Source of the DNA: Chryseobacterium aurantiacum
GTDB taxonomy: Bacteria; Bacteroidota; Bacteroidia; Flavobacteriales; Weeksellaceae
Direction of reading: 5' to 3'
Length of the DNA: 64,000 nucleotides
Assembly: GCF_003020585.1 (NCBI RefSeq)
Contig: NZ_PXUE01000001.1
Span: 1,240,001 to 1,304,000, forward strand
Below, piece by piece: positions 63,201-64,000 of the stretch. The notes beneath the pieces are model-generated. The model ran no database searches. It was not told where the DNA came from and saw nothing but the letters and a program-made list of their open reading frames with translations. The position numbers were made by a program, and so were the translations under genes. Within the stretch, counting starts at the first letter, position 1, and every line of letters begins with the position of its first letter.

Positions 63201-64000
63201 GTATCAGAACTTAATCTTCAGTTTCAATTAGTTGCATTTAACGATGTGGAGACGCAGAGCACAGCCCTGAAAATAAAAGATACTGAGAAGCCTTTAAAAA
63301 TAGAAACGGTTACTTTCAGAGATAAACTGGAACCTAATTCAAAAGAAAAATGGACTATTAAGGTTACCGGAAATGATAAGGAAAAAGTAAATGCAGAGGT
63401 ATTGGCCAATATGTATGATATGTCTCTGGATCAGTTTGCTAAAAATGAATATAACTGGGAGAAGTTGTATACACCATTTACTATGATTTCATCTTACACT
63501 ATGCAGGATTATCTGTTGCAGAAAAGATATCAGAAAAGACAGGATTACTATAACGGAAATTATGTTCAAGTTCCTGATTTTAACTGGTTTGATGGTGATT
63601 TTTCATATTCATTACAAGGGCGAGCAGCTGGGGTTAAAATTAGAGGGTACTCTAGTGCTGTTCCAGCACCTGTAAAGGCAGCGAAGAGAGAAAATCCTCC
63701 AACAATGAGATTAGAATCTATTAGAATGGATGATAATGCAATTGACATTTTGAATTCAGGAAGACAGTTATCGGAAGAAGAGAGAAAAAAATATGCAGAT
63801 GGGGCTGGAAATTTAGAGGGGAATTTAGAAAAAGTTCCTGTACGTCAGAACTTAAATGAAACAGCATTCTTCTACCCGAATCTGAAAACAGATGCAGAAG
63901 GAAATGTAAGCTTTGAATTCACATCACCGGAAGCTCTTACCAAATGGAAGCTGATGTTCCTTGCTCATACCAAGGATGCCAGAGCTACTACCCAGGAAAA
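60222..64000 (+). CDS. Alpha-2-macroglobulin family protein (3' end outside window)
   Basis: Open from the ATG at 60222 to the right edge, about 1259 codons. The start gives a signal peptide ending SPVFAQ. The N-terminal 320 residues are helical; then MG domains follow, including the MG2-type IFTDRAIYRPGQIVYFK near residue 552. The stretch ETAFFYPNLKTDAEGNVSF near 1217 begins the alpha-2-macroglobulin domain. It is a Bacteroidota-type large exported protein thought to trap or cover proteases, or to serve another surface role. Between the MG domains and this domain lies SLQGRAAGVKIRG (near 1130), a TonB-plug-like motif not expected in classical macroglobulins. Any thioester would lie beyond the window. 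Confidence 0.88.
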   Translation, partial: MKRFSKIFMLSLLSLGFSPVFAQKYYDDQWKKIAENSQKGAYKSNLPIILELENKAMKENNTIQLIRSLKAEFSIVQQTVDDEKNDSVSKFFSKLQGAEGKLKGEEKLVYKVLLNGFFQDYYNQNYWKINGRTNINSQDVSQIETWSKLDFKNYLTKNYQDLDQQKQDLKKASLEKYKTLFSETKDIAYFPSLYDWYALKKIGFLSENNLFTKNELAENRTSINVIFDDLIASNNGNSKLYFMKEKLVENCNFNQCKDKLEQLQNLAKSNVEGDYKVVVMEDIMTELVMKDKFKEALAIAEQAKSEYPKSPFIGNIKSKETQIKNPSLTIKYEKQTQNNLPIHFVAESQNVTDFSLNIYEVKEDFTSLMKYMQNSYASANFKKVKKSLVRKENYQLSDAKDYKLHKTSLEIKPLPSGIYVVEYSVGGESAKASDDDSQQNFYFIVSGNKIIYQNKSSKNSLSDELKLVTSENGKPVISENLTFHEFSGNNSVSKTEGKTNEKGVFQLPVTASKEYYRTFLIQQPKTNDFQIMQVYGNRTNTEDYNPNRESRTKAQIFTDRAIYRPGQIVYFKVVNTQLNKETESVVSGLQQKITLLDANNQEVSSQSFKTNEFGSYHGSFTLPKGKLNGVFYLNTDGTSNGYKDIRVEEYKRPKFEVTFEPVKDEYKYGQTIELKGKAMMFSGVALSNTTVNYEIKKHNIRWRYFWWYPRGDDNENSILGEAKTNEKGEFVIRLELKKDEKLEGIQIDNYEINASATDINGETQSANTQLSVASVSHYIKADDIKNTFSDENVKLKVETKNYNEQNLKKSYQVKLSKLAAPDRIFRNNFKSEVQNLPKYSKDEFISKFPHDMFDKNDEIKNWKTQKVIIEKQQPASTDNTQLSTNLDLGKLEAGDYQLELFNIEGKDTIKSAQYFSVWDKNTLKPTQKTFLTIIAPKDEVTRGEKAKVYVYSAIPDAWVNVFVQDGSGKTISEIHQLKNGILEYTANIPKEKNVSELNLQFQLVAFNDVETQSTALKIKDTEKPLKIETVTFRDKLEPNSKEKWTIKVTGNDKEKVNAEVLANMYDMSLDQFAKNEYNWEKLYTPFTMISSYTMQDYLLQKRYQKRQDYYNGNYVQVPDFNWFDGDFSYSLQGRAAGVKIRGYSSAVPAPVKAAKRENPPTMRLESIRMDDNAIDILNSGRQLSEEERKKYADGAGNLEGNLEKVPVRQNLNETAFFYPNLKTDAEGNVSFEFTSPEALTKWKLMFLAHTKDARATTQE

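Noticed and set aside
1..64000. CRISPR array, prophage or complete insertion sequence
   Set aside because: No regularly spaced direct repeats, phage genes, integrase or transposase were seen on either strand.

Overview
The window reads as a chromosomal stretch of a Flavobacteriia bacterium, most likely Chryseobacterium or a close relative. The support is AT-rich intergenic DNA, Bacteroidota-type -7 boxes (TAnnTTTG), lipoproteins and outer-membrane proteins with Bacteroidota signal peptides ending in AQ or SC, a DUF4374/TonB-receptor pair, DUF2911, and a Chryseobacterium-type bacteriocin-like leader peptide. The genus is inferred from these traits, not from a database match.

Layout. Positions 1-7671 hold ordinary flanking genes: a truncated MG2/plug-type secreted protein, a YtcJ-like amidohydrolase, a PhzF-family protein, a small outer-membrane protein and a membrane-anchored AraC regulator. 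Positions 7754-42752 hold the main feature: fifteen genes, all on the minus strand, closely spaced, starting at a TonB-dependent receptor (42720) and ending at a strong rho-independent terminator (7754-7794). In order of transcription they encode: TonB receptor, DUF4374 lipoprotein, DoxX-like membrane protein, flavin monooxygenase, FAAL-acyl-CoA dehydrogenase-ACP loading protein, PKS (KS-vestigial AT-DH-KR-ACP), stand-alone KS, NRPS (ArCP-like-Cy-A-T-Ox-docking-Cy), type II thioesterase, NRPS (half-Cy-A with embedded MT/E-like domain-T), saccharopine-dehydrogenase-like reductase, Irp3/PchG-type thiazolinyl imide reductase, NRPS (docking-Cy-A-T-TE), HAD phosphatase and Sfp-type phosphopantetheinyl transferase.

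How the cluster may work. The NRPS part has the logic of yersiniabactin/pyochelin synthetases: three adenylation domains with cysteine-type pocket residues, three full heterocyclization domains and two candidate ring reductases. No salicylate synthase or aryl-AMP ligase is present. Instead a fatty acid would be activated by the FAAL, desaturated by the fused dehydrogenase, extended by PKS modules that lack a working acyltransferase, and passed to an aryl-carrier-like domain. The predicted product is a polyunsaturated or oxygenated acyl chain carrying three cysteine-derived five-membered rings (thiazole, then thiazoline or thiazolidine). The receptor and lipoprotein at the operon head suggest a siderophore or other metallophore with dedicated re-uptake. 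I know of no described compound from exactly this assembly line, but I could not search.

Positions 42868-47734 hold a serine hydrolase, a second AraC regulator, an alpha/beta-hydrolase gene broken by one in-frame amber codon and flanked by two related 75-bp palindromic repeats, and a ceramidase-like membrane protein. Positions 48037-52980 form a compact operon (PIG-L deacetylase, a 34-residue membrane peptide, sodium:solute symporter, DUF2911). Positions 53117-64000 hold tRNA-Arg(ACG), a substrate-binding lipoprotein, mtgA, a Gcr-family membrane protein, a Cys-rich bacteriocin-like peptide, a minus-strand group (UbiA-like, recF, secreted hypothetical, DUF721/DciA-like), and the start of an alpha-2-macroglobulin gene that runs off the right edge. 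No rRNA, CRISPR array, integrase or complete insertion sequence was seen.
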